Of a stretch of DNA of 44,300 nt, positions 23,858 through 31,421 are shown one piece after another. Within the stretch, counting starts at the first letter, position 1; each line of letters starts with the position of its first letter. Origin of the DNA: a virus. The stretch is taken from positions 1-44,300 of IMG/VR virus record IMGVR_UViG_3300050138_000339. The stretch is one strand, 5' to 3'. The notes under the pieces are model-generated. The model saw nothing but the letters and a program-made list of their open reading frames with translations. It made no database searches and was not told the DNA's origin. The position numbers and the translations under genes are program-made.

Positions 23858-24591
23858 ACTGCTACCTTCTGCGCCCACTCGCGCATCATGTCGAGTTTCG
23901 ATTCAAGCGAACCGCCTCGCGCCGTCACAATCCAATCGCCATTCTTGTACGTGTCGGGATGAACGAAACCGACCTCGGTGTTCGGATAGCAGTTGCCGAA
24001 CGTGGCGCTGAACGGCGGCGTGTTCATTAGCCGCGTCATGCTGTCTTGGTCGGAGATTCCGTTCGGCTCGATCTTCCCGTGCCGCACGTTGTTCTCGATC
24101 GCCGCGCGTTCGTAGGCGTAGCGCAGGTGCTTCTCGGTTACGTCGTCCGTGCGCGCAATCCAAAGCCCAGAGAGCGGGCCGTCGTCGCCGTAGGTCCACA
24201 GGAAACGCGGTTCAGTCGGCGGCCAATGCTTGTAGGCAAACCCCTCAATACGCATTTCACGCACAAGCACATCATCAATCTTTGGCTCCATGTTCATAAA
24301 CAGGCTGTCTATGTCCAGGCTCATCACAATGTCAGCGTAGCCGCGCAAGTCGTGGTACAGGCTGAAGCGAACCTTGTCGCCGAACGTCTCAGGCCGCGAT
24401 GGGTCAAGATGAAACGCGCGCGGATACATCGTGAGAGAGTACCCGTGCCGCTCGCAATACGCCGCCCAATTCGGGCGCGCAATCTCGGCCAGCGGAGCGT
24501 AAGCGTCGTTCCAGCAACCGAACAACGCTACGCGCGGGCCGCTGTACCCTGCGGGGATCGTCGTGACCTGCTCGCGATAGAGTTCGCTCAT
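23854..24591 (-). CDS. Glycosyltransferase, GT34-like (1)
   Basis: The 245-aa protein resembles the galactosyl/xylosyltransferase group GT34. It has a first strand VALFGCW, the motif YCERHGY (45-51), and a metal-binding DID in ADIVMSLDIDSLFM (residues 93-95), which would hold Mn and the nucleotide sugar. The later part has GPLSGLWIAR, a probable acceptor or sugar site. No signal peptide is present, so it acts in the cytoplasm. It is coupled to its neighbours by ATGA overlaps and is related to the genes at 24836 and 25492. Confidence 0.7.
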   Translation of the reverse strand: MSELYREQVTTIPAGYSGPRVALFGCWNDAYAPLAEIARPNWAAYCERHGYSLTMYPRAFHLDPSRPETFGDKVRFSLYHDLRGYADIVMSLDIDSLFMNMEPKIDDVLVREMRIEGFAYKHWPPTEPRFLWTYGDDGPLSGLWIARTDDVTEKHLRYAYERAAIENNVRHGKIEPNGISDQDSMTRLMNTPPFSATFGNCYPNTEVGFVHPDTYKNGDWIVTARGGSLESKLDMMREWAQKVAV

Positions 24592-24839
24592 TCGATGCCC
24601 TCATGCACTCGCGCGTCGTAGTACGCCCTCGAAGGATAGACCGGGAACGGGCCTTCTTTCTTACCGCGAATCGACGGAAACGGGACGCCGTGGCACATGC
24701 TCGTGAACGAACGCGCTTCCTCGACGGCGACGTGCGGATGCTCCACAAGCCAGCGCGTCAGCACGTCGGCCTGGTCCATGCAGTAGCCGTGCGAGAGGCG
24801 AACCTTAAAGGCGAGGTCGTTCTTTTCTCCGTGCGTCAT
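24588..24839 (-). CDS. Hypothetical 83-aa protein in the glycan island
   Basis: It starts at ATG 24839 and overlaps both neighbours by four bases. The protein is soluble, His- and Tyr-containing (HGEKNDLAFKVRLSHGYCMDQ; PVYPSRAYYDARVHEG). I do not recognise it. Because it sits inside the glycosyltransferase run with the same coupling, a role in the same pathway, for example as a small partner, is likely but unproven. Confidence 0.45.
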   Translation of the reverse strand: MTHGEKNDLAFKVRLSHGYCMDQADVLTRWLVEHPHVAVEEARSFTSMCHGVPFPSIRGKKEGPFPVYPSRAYYDARVHEGIE

Positions 24840-25495
24840 TTCGCCATCGCAACATACTCGCGCAGTTTGTTCGTGCGCGTCGGCTCCTCGACGCCGGCCA
24901 GGTGCAAAATGAAGTCGCCAGGCTCGTAGCGGTTGACGTAGTTCCCGTACTCGCCAAAGTTCCAACCCTTCAAGGCGTAGTCGTTGCAGTTGAATACTTT
25001 GCCAGGGCACTCGCGATAGATTTCCTTGTGCGGCGACTTGATAGCCGTCTGCACCAAGCCCTCTTGGTCGGCCCACCCACTTGCTACGCTAATCGACGTT
25101 GCGACGGTCATAAAAAGCGAAGCCTCGGGCGAGAAGCGCGCGATGAACACGCCTGAGTTGAGGCCGTTTACATCGACGCCAATGAGGTAGTGAACGCTGC
25201 GCGGCATGAGCGCGTACACGATCTGTTCGATGCGAATGTCAGAGTTCAGAATCGCCGCGTCGGTATCAACCCATACGAATACGTCGTCAGGTCCAAGCCG
25301 CTCAGTCGGCGTGGGAAGAACGGCGCTGAACGCCTGCTGAAACATGGCGACCTTGCAGGCGTCCTTGTCCGTTCGGTTTCCGTCGTAGAAGAAGTAGTAG
25401 CCGTGTTTTTCGCAATAGTGCTTCAGGGTTGGCAGCGTGATCGCCGCGAGGTCGGCGTATTCCGGTCCGTGCGCCGTGCAGATAACCACCTTCAC
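24836..25495 (-). CDS. Glycosyltransferase, GT34-like (2)
   Basis: The 219-aa protein starts with GTG at 25495 (GTGA overlap). It shares the plan of the gene at 23854: a first strand VVICTAHG, YCEKHGY at 27-33, and the metal-binding DTD in VFVWVDTDAAIL (77-79). The segment GLNSGVFIARFS corresponds to the sugar-acceptor site of the family. It is shorter than most GT34 enzymes, so some C-terminal elements are reduced. It would transfer a hexose or pentose from a nucleotide sugar; donor and acceptor cannot be told. Confidence 0.68.
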   Translation of the reverse strand: MKVVICTAHGPEYADLAAITLPTLKHYCEKHGYYFFYDGNRTDKDACKVAMFQQAFSAVLPTPTERLGPDDVFVWVDTDAAILNSDIRIEQIVYALMPRSVHYLIGVDVNGLNSGVFIARFSPEASLFMTVATSISVASGWADQEGLVQTAIKSPHKEIYRECPGKVFNCNDYALKGWNFGEYGNYVNRYEPGDFILHLAGVEEPTRTNKLREYVAMAK

Positions 25496-26265
25496 GGCAG
25501 AAGCCCCAGGCGCTCGACGTACTCGTTTGCGATCTCGATGCGCCGCGCAATCGGTAGCGCGCTCAGGTGAAGCGCAAGCGATTCTTTCTCATCCCATTCG
25601 TATATCTGACGAGCACGTTTGGGCTCACGGTACGTGTCGGGAACCATCGCGCACAGCGTTCTCACGCTATGGAACCACACCATGTACGAGTACGGCGGCG
25701 TCGCCAAGAAGAAGCGCATTGAGAGTTGGTCGGACCAGTCATCGGTTTGGAAGTACCGCTGCCCGGCGTTCGCGTTCGCCCAAGCAAAGCCGAGCGTGTA
25801 CGCCGTGCGCCGCATCATAATCACCGTCGCATGGAGCCCGTTGCAATCGTGTGTGAGAATTATATCCCCAAGCGTCGAGTCGGGCGCATCGGTGCCCTGG
25901 CGCTTCTCGTTGAAAAACTTTTCAAGCGGCGTTTCGTAGTCCGTGATGAGCAAGTCGGCGTCGAACCAAACGACCCAATCCCACTCCTCGCGGCAACTGT
26001 CCGGGTCAAGGTAGTGCGTGAACAGTCGGAACTTGATGAAGTATTTGATCGGAAGATACTCGACCTTGTTCTCGTTCGTCTTGGTCGAGCGAGCATGGTC
26101 GTAAATGTCGGACACGTCTAGGCGGTACGTGTACCCCTGGCGTTCGCAATACTTGCGATGCGTTGCTCCGGTTATGGCATGGAGGTCGTGCCAGGTTGGC
26201 CCCGTCTCGCCAGGACGGCGCGGCGGGATACTGCACAGAACCAGGACGCGCGCTTTCTCAGACAA
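25492..26265 (-). CDS. Glycosyltransferase, GT34-like (3)
   Basis: The 257-aa protein starts with TTG at 26265 and overlaps the upstream gene by eight bases. It has the first strand VLVLCSIPP, the shared motif YCERQGY at 39-45, NKVEYLPIKYFIKF, and the metal-binding DAD in WVVWFDADLLI (102-104). Together with the two genes downstream it forms a set of three diverged relatives, each with Y-C-E-(R/K)-(H/Q)-G-Y before a DxD. Likely use is successive addition of sugars to a virion or host-surface target. Confidence 0.68.
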   Translation of the reverse strand: MSEKARVLVLCSIPPRRPGETGPTWHDLHAITGATHRKYCERQGYTYRLDVSDIYDHARSTKTNENKVEYLPIKYFIKFRLFTHYLDPDSCREEWDWVVWFDADLLITDYETPLEKFFNEKRQGTDAPDSTLGDIILTHDCNGLHATVIMMRRTAYTLGFAWANANAGQRYFQTDDWSDQLSMRFFLATPPYSYMVWFHSVRTLCAMVPDTYREPKRARQIYEWDEKESLALHLSALPIARRIEIANEYVERLGLLP

Positions 26266-27154
26266 GGCGCTGCGCCATTTCGAACTTCCGCACCTTGCAG
26301 ACGTTTTCGTACTTGAGCAGTTCGACTTCGATTGGCGAATGGTAATCGGCGCTGGTGTCCGTGTCGCTCGTCACGCGGTAGTCCACTCCACGAAAAGCAT
26401 AACCGCGCGAATTGAACGTCCTCGGCGTAGCGGTGCAAACGATCTCGGGCCGCGCGCTCTCGTCGTACACGTCGTGTTCGCCGCGCACCGCTGCCGCAAG
26501 CGCCTGTCCCCCGGCTTCCGAGCCGACCCACGCGCGGCATGATGCGAGCATATCCAAGTATTCGTAGATGCTCTGCGGCTGATAGGACGCAGCGGTGATC
26601 GGCGGCGCGTGAAGGGCGACGTGGCGGGGATGCGTGATGAGCAGCATCGGCGCGTTGCGGAATCTGCCGCGCATCATCTTGACCGCTTCGCCCACGCCGC
26701 GAATCCCGATATGCGACGACACCGCCGCGAAGTCGAGCAGCACCGTGCCGCTCAAGTCCATGCGATGTTGCTGCGGCTCGTAGTAGATTTTGGGCGCGAT
26801 GCCGTAAGGCGGCGGGAGCGCGTGGGCGCGTTCCATCGCCTCGATGCTGCGGTATCCGGGAAGGCGGTTTGCGATCTCGTAGAACAGCCCTTGGCGGACG
26901 TAGCCTGCGTTTGGCTTCTTATCGCTTAAGCCTTTGATGTGCGGGTTGCGCGACCACAGCAACTCATAGATTTCCGGGTTGCTCGTCGTGCTGTCTTGGT
27001 CGAGGTACACGTCATAGCCGAGCGCGGCGAAGCGTTCGGGGAGGGTCGAATAGCCGCTATGGTCGCCAAGCCCAAGGAGCGGCCCCGCAGTGAGAACGAT
27101 CGGGTTCGTCGGTAACTGTGGCTCCAGGATCGCCGCGAGTTCGGCTTTGGTCAC
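26258..27154 (-). CDS. Glycosyltransferase-like protein (fourth GT)
   Basis: The 298-aa product (GTG 27154, overlapping the zinc-ribbon TGA) has no clear DxD in the usual place. It has a two-domain look: a strand-turn start LLGLGDHSGYSTLPERFAAL followed by GYDVYLDQD, and a later region with GSEAGGQALAAAVRG (about residues 209-225) that resembles the donor-site of GT-B enzymes such as the heptosyltransferase group (GT9). It is therefore probably a GT-B-type transferase, or a glycan-binding relative of one. It is the first gene of the island in transcription order. Confidence 0.5.
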   Translation of the reverse strand: MTKAELAAILEPQLPTNPIVLTAGPLLGLGDHSGYSTLPERFAALGYDVYLDQDSTTSNPEIYELLWSRNPHIKGLSDKKPNAGYVRQGLFYEIANRLPGYRSIEAMERAHALPPPYGIAPKIYYEPQQHRMDLSGTVLLDFAAVSSHIGIRGVGEAVKMMRGRFRNAPMLLITHPRHVALHAPPITAASYQPQSIYEYLDMLASCRAWVGSEAGGQALAAAVRGEHDVYDESARPEIVCTATPRTFNSRGYAFRGVDYRVTSDTDTSADYHSPIEVELLKYENVCKVRKFEMAQRLV

Positions 27155-27318
27155 GCCGCGCGCTTGTCTTTGTGGCAAGCGATGCACAACTCGACTCGTC
27201 CGCGCGCATCGAGCACCAGGCGCTTTGCCTGGATGGGATGCCTCGTTCCGCAGTCGGCGCAGACGAATGTGCGCGCCGGGCGCTTGAGCGTTTGCAGCGC
27301 CACGCCGCTCATGCTCAT
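27151..27318 (-). CDS. Small zinc-ribbon protein
   Basis: The 55-aa product has two CxxC pairs, CADC (20-23) and CIAC (46-49), enclosing a short basic loop, which is a zinc ribbon. The ATG at 27318 overlaps the upstream TGA; a second ATG six bases on is the alternative. Such proteins bind nucleic acid or protein partners. It links the virion-gene part of the operon to the glycosyltransferase run by four-base overlaps on both sides. Confidence 0.55.
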   Translation of the reverse strand: MSMSGVALQTLKRPARTFVCADCGTRHPIQAKRLVLDARGRVELCIACHKDKRAA

Positions 27319-27863
27319 TCCTGTTCCCATCCGTTCTCGCCGCGCGTGAGGCGAACGCCGTCGATCCGTGCGAGTACGTCGATTTGATTGACGATGCGGA
27401 TTTCGCGGCCGACGATGCGGAGCGCGCGACCGCGCGCGTTCATGTCCACGAACACCACGTCGCCCGGCGCGAAGAACATCGGCACGTCGGCTGGAACGCG
27501 AACGAGTACCTCCTCACTTGCACGTGGGTCTTGGCGCGCAACCGCAACGCGCGGGTCGGGAAGTCCGAGCAGGTGCCCGTTGCCGGCCGTGACGATAACC
27601 GCCGCAAGAACGCCGCGCTGCTCGATCTGCGGATTCGCCATCGGGTCGCGCGGGTTCATCTGCGGGTCCTGCGTGACGACGAGAATCTTGCCGAACTCGA
27701 CCTCCTCATTGAGGGCGATAATCTCAACGACGTATCGGTCGCCGTTGGGAATGATGCTCTCGGGCGAGACTTTGTGAATCTTGAGTTCGAAGCGTTCCGG
27801 TGTCCTCGGTTGTTGCTGTGCGCCGAGGAGCGCGCCGCCCTTGAGAATGCTTGGGTCGATCAT
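27315..27863 (-). CDS. Co-chaperonin (GroES/Cpn10)-like protein
   Basis: The 182-aa protein resembles co-chaperonins in its second half. GVLAAVIVTAGNGHLLG is followed by a mobile-loop-like part, then PGDVVFVDMNARGRALRIVG and INQ/VNQIDVLARIDGV, which match the GroES order of G-x-V-x-A-x-G-x-G, GD-V-x-F, and a D-I-L-A end. A phage co-chaperonin, like T4 gp31 (which works with host GroEL), would help fold the major capsid or other virion proteins. The first 60 residues are unlike GroES. Confidence is limited because this is recognition by motif order only. Confidence 0.4.
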   Translation of the reverse strand: MIDPSILKGGALLGAQQQPRTPERFELKIHKVSPESIIPNGDRYVVEIIALNEEVEFGKILVVTQDPQMNPRDPMANPQIEQRGVLAAVIVTAGNGHLLGLPDPRVAVARQDPRASEEVLVRVPADVPMFFAPGDVVFVDMNARGRALRIVGREIRIVNQIDVLARIDGVRLTRGENGWEQE

Positions 27864-27873
27864 CGTAACCTTT

Positions 27874-28467
27874 CTATTTTGCGCTGGCTTTCGCCATGCG
27901 AAGATATTGCTCGAATGAGCCGCCGAAATTGTTGCCAGCGCCTTCTGTCTCGTTGATCATGTCGATCGCCTTCAGGCTCGCGGCGGGATTGTTCGAGTAG
28001 GCGTGTTTGCGAAGGAGGTTCGTTCGCGCGGCCACCGAGAGGTCGTTGCGTTCGAGCACTTCGGCAAGTTCAGTCGAACCGATGCCGCTGCGAACGTCGG
28101 CCTGTAGTTCCATGCGATTGGCCTTGGCTTCTTCTTCGGTGACGCCATAGACGCTCGCGAGCGCCGTGATTTGATTGCCGCCGGTTTCTGCGAGCACGTC
28201 GAGGTAGTCGTTGTACCGCGTTGCGCGGGCGCGCAGTTCGGTGCGCGCTGCGGTGCGCGCGGCCAGGTCCTCTTTGCTCATGCGGCGCTTGGGCTCCGCG
28301 TGAATGGTCGTGACGTTCGAGGCTTTGCCGGGCACGGCACCGGGCGGCGACTCGTAGGGGTCCTTATCGTGTTCGTGCCGATGGCGCGGATGCGCGGGCG
28401 GCAGCATGAGCGGCGGCTGCTCCATGTTCGTGAGTTGATCGTCGCCGCGCGACTTACGCCGCGGCAT
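27874..28467 (-). CDS. Possible terminase small subunit
   Basis: The 197-aa protein has a basic, disordered N-terminus (MPRRKSRGDDQ, then a His/Pro-rich stretch HPRHRHEHDKD). A helical domain follows (residues 85-150, with RYNDYLDVLAETGGN and VYGVTEEEAKANR), then a C-terminal helix with NPAASLKAIDMINETEG. This last motif is typical of small terminase subunits and their relatives that recognise phage DNA. The start overlaps the stop of the upstream gene (TAATG). If correct, the two terminase subunits are on opposite strands and about 5 kb apart, which is unusual. Confidence 0.4.
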   Translation of the reverse strand: MPRRKSRGDDQLTNMEQPPLMLPPAHPRHRHEHDKDPYESPPGAVPGKASNVTTIHAEPKRRMSKEDLAARTAARTELRARATRYNDYLDVLAETGGNQITALASVYGVTEEEAKANRMELQADVRSGIGSTELAEVLERNDLSVAARTNLLRKHAYSNNPAASLKAIDMINETEGAGNNFGGSFEQYLRMAKASAK

Positions 28468-28802
28468 TATCCTTCGACCACTTCCATACGCTGGTCGCTG
28501 TCGGGCTGTTCGCCAATCGGCGACAGCGGCATTCCGCCAAAGGCGCGCTCTAATTCTTCGGTGGCCGCGTTGCGCGCCTGGGTTTGGGCGCGCGGCTGGT
28601 CGCCGGGAGGACGACGCTCGGCGCGGGCCGTCACGCGCTCGACAACGACCCGAATACGCTCGTCAATGATTGCATCGAGTTTGCCAAGGACGTTCAGGGC
28701 GTTGGCTTGCGGCAGTAGGCCGTGCGTGACGCGCACATTTGTAAACGCCCAACCGCCGAGGGCCAGGAGCGCGATCGCCGCCCATAGGTGCGCGTCGTTC
28801 AT
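28467..28802 (-). CDS. Membrane-anchored hypothetical protein
   Basis: The 111-aa protein has one N-terminal membrane helix (residues 5-22, LWAAIALLALGGWAFTN) and then a soluble helical region (residues 33-60, NALNVLGKLDAIIDERIRVVVERV) and an Arg/Glu/Gln-rich polar tail. It overlaps both neighbours. It could be inner-membrane attached with a cytoplasmic helix. It has no recognised family. Confidence 0.45.
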   Translation of the reverse strand: MNDAHLWAAIALLALGGWAFTNVRVTHGLLPQANALNVLGKLDAIIDERIRVVVERVTARAERRPPGDQPRAQTQARNAATEELERAFGGMPLSPIGEQPDSDQRMEVVEG

Positions 28803-29002
28803 GCGCCCTCCGGGAGCGTGACCGCCACGCCATCGCCGCCGTCGTCGTCGGCGTCTTGGATTTCTTGGACGAGTGCGTGAAGAAGCCCGCGACAGTCGAG
28901 CAGCACTTCGAGGGTCGCTTTCTGCCGCGCGTCGGATTGCGCTTGGGCGCTCGTGCGCCCGGCGTCGTCAATCTCGGCATAGATGAGGTGCTTGGCTCTC
29001 AT
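28799..29002 (-). CDS. Hypothetical 67-aa acidic helical protein
   Basis: The ATG at 29002 overlaps the upstream stop; longer forms are shadows. The protein is a helical bundle candidate with Gln, Ala and Asp spacing (RTSAQAQSDARQKATLEVLL) and an acidic stretch EIQDADDDGGDG. It is compact and probably soluble. No function can be assigned. Confidence 0.4.
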   Translation of the reverse strand: MRAKHLIYAEIDDAGRTSAQAQSDARQKATLEVLLDCRGLLHALVQEIQDADDDGGDGVAVTLPEGA

Positions 29003-29142
29003 TTCGTACTGTAGGCTTTCACGACGGCAAGCGCGGCCGCGCGCGTCGGAGATACGCCTTGGGCTTTCGCCGCGGCGTTGATGCGCTTGGCGACCTCGGG
29101 CGAAACGCGAATCGTGTAACTCACGGTCGGTTCTTGCGGCAC
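28999..29142 (-). CDS. Ribbon-helix-helix-like small DNA-binding protein
   Basis: The 47-aa product begins at GTG 29142, with an in-frame stop just upstream, and ends in an ATGA overlap with the next gene. It reads as a strand (TVSYTIRVSP) followed by two helices (EVAKRINAAAKAQG and SPTRAAALAVVKAY), the pattern of CopG/Arc/MetJ-type ribbon-helix-helix repressors. These act as dimers on operator DNA. It lies just inside the operon that makes virion and glycosylation genes and may tune it. The size is at the minimum for such a fold. Confidence 0.5.
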   Translation of the reverse strand: MPQEPTVSYTIRVSPEVAKRINAAAKAQGVSPTRAAALAVVKAYSTK

Positions 29143-29177
29143 AGCCCCTTACTTGCAACGCAGCAAGCAATCTCCTT

Positions 29178-31418
29178 CTACTTGGTCGGGAAGGTCGATG
29201 GTCCGGCTTGGGATGGCGGGTCCAGGCGCAGGGTGCGCGTCATCTGCTGGAGCGCCGCGTCTCCGAGCGACTGCGGCTTGAACGCGCCAAACCCAAACTC
29301 TTGAAGCGCGGTGCGCGCCTCGGGAACCCCCGCCGTCGCCATCTGCGCCAAAATCTTGAGCGCGTCTGAGCGTTTGGTCGGATCGAGGCCGTAGGTGAAG
29401 AACGGCTTGCCTTTGCCCGACGCCTTCTCCAAGAGCGCAAGAACGATCGAGACTGGCGTCGAGAGCGTCTTGCGCCCGAAGGTCGCGCCCGCCTTGAGGT
29501 CGGCGCTCGCCGCCTTATCGTCCCCGCGGAGCGCGTCGATGGGAGCGCCGAACACCTGGACCGCTCGCCCGATTTCGGCCGGCGGCAGGTACGAGCGAAA
29601 CTTTCCGGCTGGCGTATCAACGTCGTTGCCGTAGAGGCCGCCTTGAGTCGCGCGATTGAGGAACGCCGCGCGCATCGGGTTCTTCGCAACGCCGCCGAGT
29701 ACGGCTTTGGGAATCCCCGTGTTGAAGGTGGCAAAGGGCATGAAGTTGCGCGCCGCTTCGGTGAAGGGCGAAACGTGCTCGTAGTCAACGAGGCCCTTGC
29801 GCGCAGAACGCCCGGCCTGGTAGCCGACGTTGCCGCCGCGCTCTGCGGCATGGGCGAGCGTATCGGCCAGAGCCTCATCGAAGGCCCAGGTGCCCTTGTT
29901 GATGAGTTGCATCGCCTTGCCGGGAAGCGAAAGCGGTCCCGGCAGCGAGCGCAGGAAGTCGATCACGGCGGTGGACTTTTCTGAGTTCGGGCCAATGGCT
30001 CCGAGGCGAATCCCGTTGCGAAGCAACTGCTGGCGCATGTCCGGGCGCGCGAGCAGGGCGATCGATTTCGGCAGGGCCTTGGCGGCGGCGACCATGCCGC
30101 CGGGTTGCGTGAGCGCAAGGCCGAGGATATTGGCGATATGGCCCGTGCCCGTGCCGACGACGGCGGTTTTGGGCAGGTTGACGAAGCCGCGCCACAGGTC
30201 GCCTGCGGCTTCCTTCGTCGTGCGGCCCGTGCCGCGGCCGCGCACCGTGTACTTGAACAAGTCCTCAATATCGGTCGGAATCGCCTTTGAGGTCCCGCTC
30301 GTCGCAAAATACTTCTGGAGCTCGTCGCGCAATTGCTGACCAGCCGCAAGACGCGAGCGCGAGCGGTTCGCGCCCGCGAGCAGTTCGCGCCCGTGTTCCG
30401 CGCTTTCGATGGGTTGGGTTGCGCCTTCGCGAACGAGCGTATGCGGATCGAACGGGTCGAGCAGGTTGCCCTCGAAGGTCTTGCGCGCTTCGAGTCCTTC
30501 GGCCCCTTCGTTGCGGCTCGGGAAGTAGTTCTGGCGCGGCGTGTAGTCGGGCGCGTACACCTTGGCGATGCGCGAGTGCTGCATCCGCCAGCGGTCCATT
30601 CCCGTAGCCGCCTTTTGCTCGGCCTCGTCCAACTGCGTAACCGGAATCTCGCCGTTCATCCAGCGAAAGACCTTGACTTGCTGGTCGTCGTTCAGGCCGC
30701 GCAGCGACGTTTCGACTTGCTTGTCGAGTTTCTTTGCGAGGCCCGAGCCGCGTTCGAGCGCGCGGCTCTTGGCTCCGACGACGTGCTCGACGGTATCCAC
30801 GCCGTGCGCGCGCTTCTGCGCGCCGGCGTAGGTGAAGAAGTCGTGGAAGATACTCGCGACCGACTGCACCTCGTAGGGCATTTTCGCGGCAACCGTCTTG
30901 AGGAGCGGCGCGGCGGCGCGGAGCGCGCCTTTGGGAATCGCCCCGAAGCCGAGCGTTTCGTAGGTGAGGGGGTCTGTGACCGTATCGAGCGCGAGATCTA
31001 CGATGCCTTGGTTCCAATGCGGGGCCTGCGAGTAGAGCCCGGTGCTCCCGAGGAACGAGTGCGGGTCCTCAAGGCCGAGTTTTTGGCGTAGCCGGGCGCG
31101 GTTCTCATCGGACGAACCGCCGTGGAAGATGTGCTCTTGGGTGCCAGCGCGTTGGTAGTCGAGCGCATTTGAGAGCGCCGAGACGCCTTTCTTCGCCGCG
31201 CCGGCCGCTCCGGGCATCGCGCCGAGAATCGGTCCGACGACTGGCGCAGCGGATACCGTCGCCGAGAAGGCGTCCTGGCCTTGGGCGGCGGTCGGCTTCT
31301 TCGCGGCGATCAGCGAATCGAGCGCACCGCCTCCACTGCCGGGATGCGGCGCTGGTGCGGGCGCAGAGGGCGCGGCAACCGCCTTCTTTTGCGCGATGAG
31401 GTCATCGAGGGCGGACAA
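29178..31418 (-). CDS. Large internal virion (ejection) protein
   Basis: The 746-aa product (TTG 31418) is long, helical and basic, with hydrophobic segments such as AAPVVGPILGAMPGAAGAA (about residues 57-75) and a His/Arg-rich middle. The N-terminus repeats a short motif, ALDDLIAQKK (3-12) and ALDSLIAAKK (32-41). No enzymatic motif was found. In podoviruses the large genes next to the virion block encode proteins ejected with the DNA into the cell; size, charge and position fit this. It is the fourth large gene of the group in transcription order. Confidence 0.5.
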   Translation of the reverse strand: MSALDDLIAQKKAVAAPSAPAPAPHPGSGGGALDSLIAAKKPTAAQGQDAFSATVSAAPVVGPILGAMPGAAGAAKKGVSALSNALDYQRAGTQEHIFHGGSSDENRARLRQKLGLEDPHSFLGSTGLYSQAPHWNQGIVDLALDTVTDPLTYETLGFGAIPKGALRAAAPLLKTVAAKMPYEVQSVASIFHDFFTYAGAQKRAHGVDTVEHVVGAKSRALERGSGLAKKLDKQVETSLRGLNDDQQVKVFRWMNGEIPVTQLDEAEQKAATGMDRWRMQHSRIAKVYAPDYTPRQNYFPSRNEGAEGLEARKTFEGNLLDPFDPHTLVREGATQPIESAEHGRELLAGANRSRSRLAAGQQLRDELQKYFATSGTSKAIPTDIEDLFKYTVRGRGTGRTTKEAAGDLWRGFVNLPKTAVVGTGTGHIANILGLALTQPGGMVAAAKALPKSIALLARPDMRQQLLRNGIRLGAIGPNSEKSTAVIDFLRSLPGPLSLPGKAMQLINKGTWAFDEALADTLAHAAERGGNVGYQAGRSARKGLVDYEHVSPFTEAARNFMPFATFNTGIPKAVLGGVAKNPMRAAFLNRATQGGLYGNDVDTPAGKFRSYLPPAEIGRAVQVFGAPIDALRGDDKAASADLKAGATFGRKTLSTPVSIVLALLEKASGKGKPFFTYGLDPTKRSDALKILAQMATAGVPEARTALQEFGFGAFKPQSLGDAALQQMTRTLRLDPPSQAGPSTFPTK

Positions 31419-31421
31419 GGG

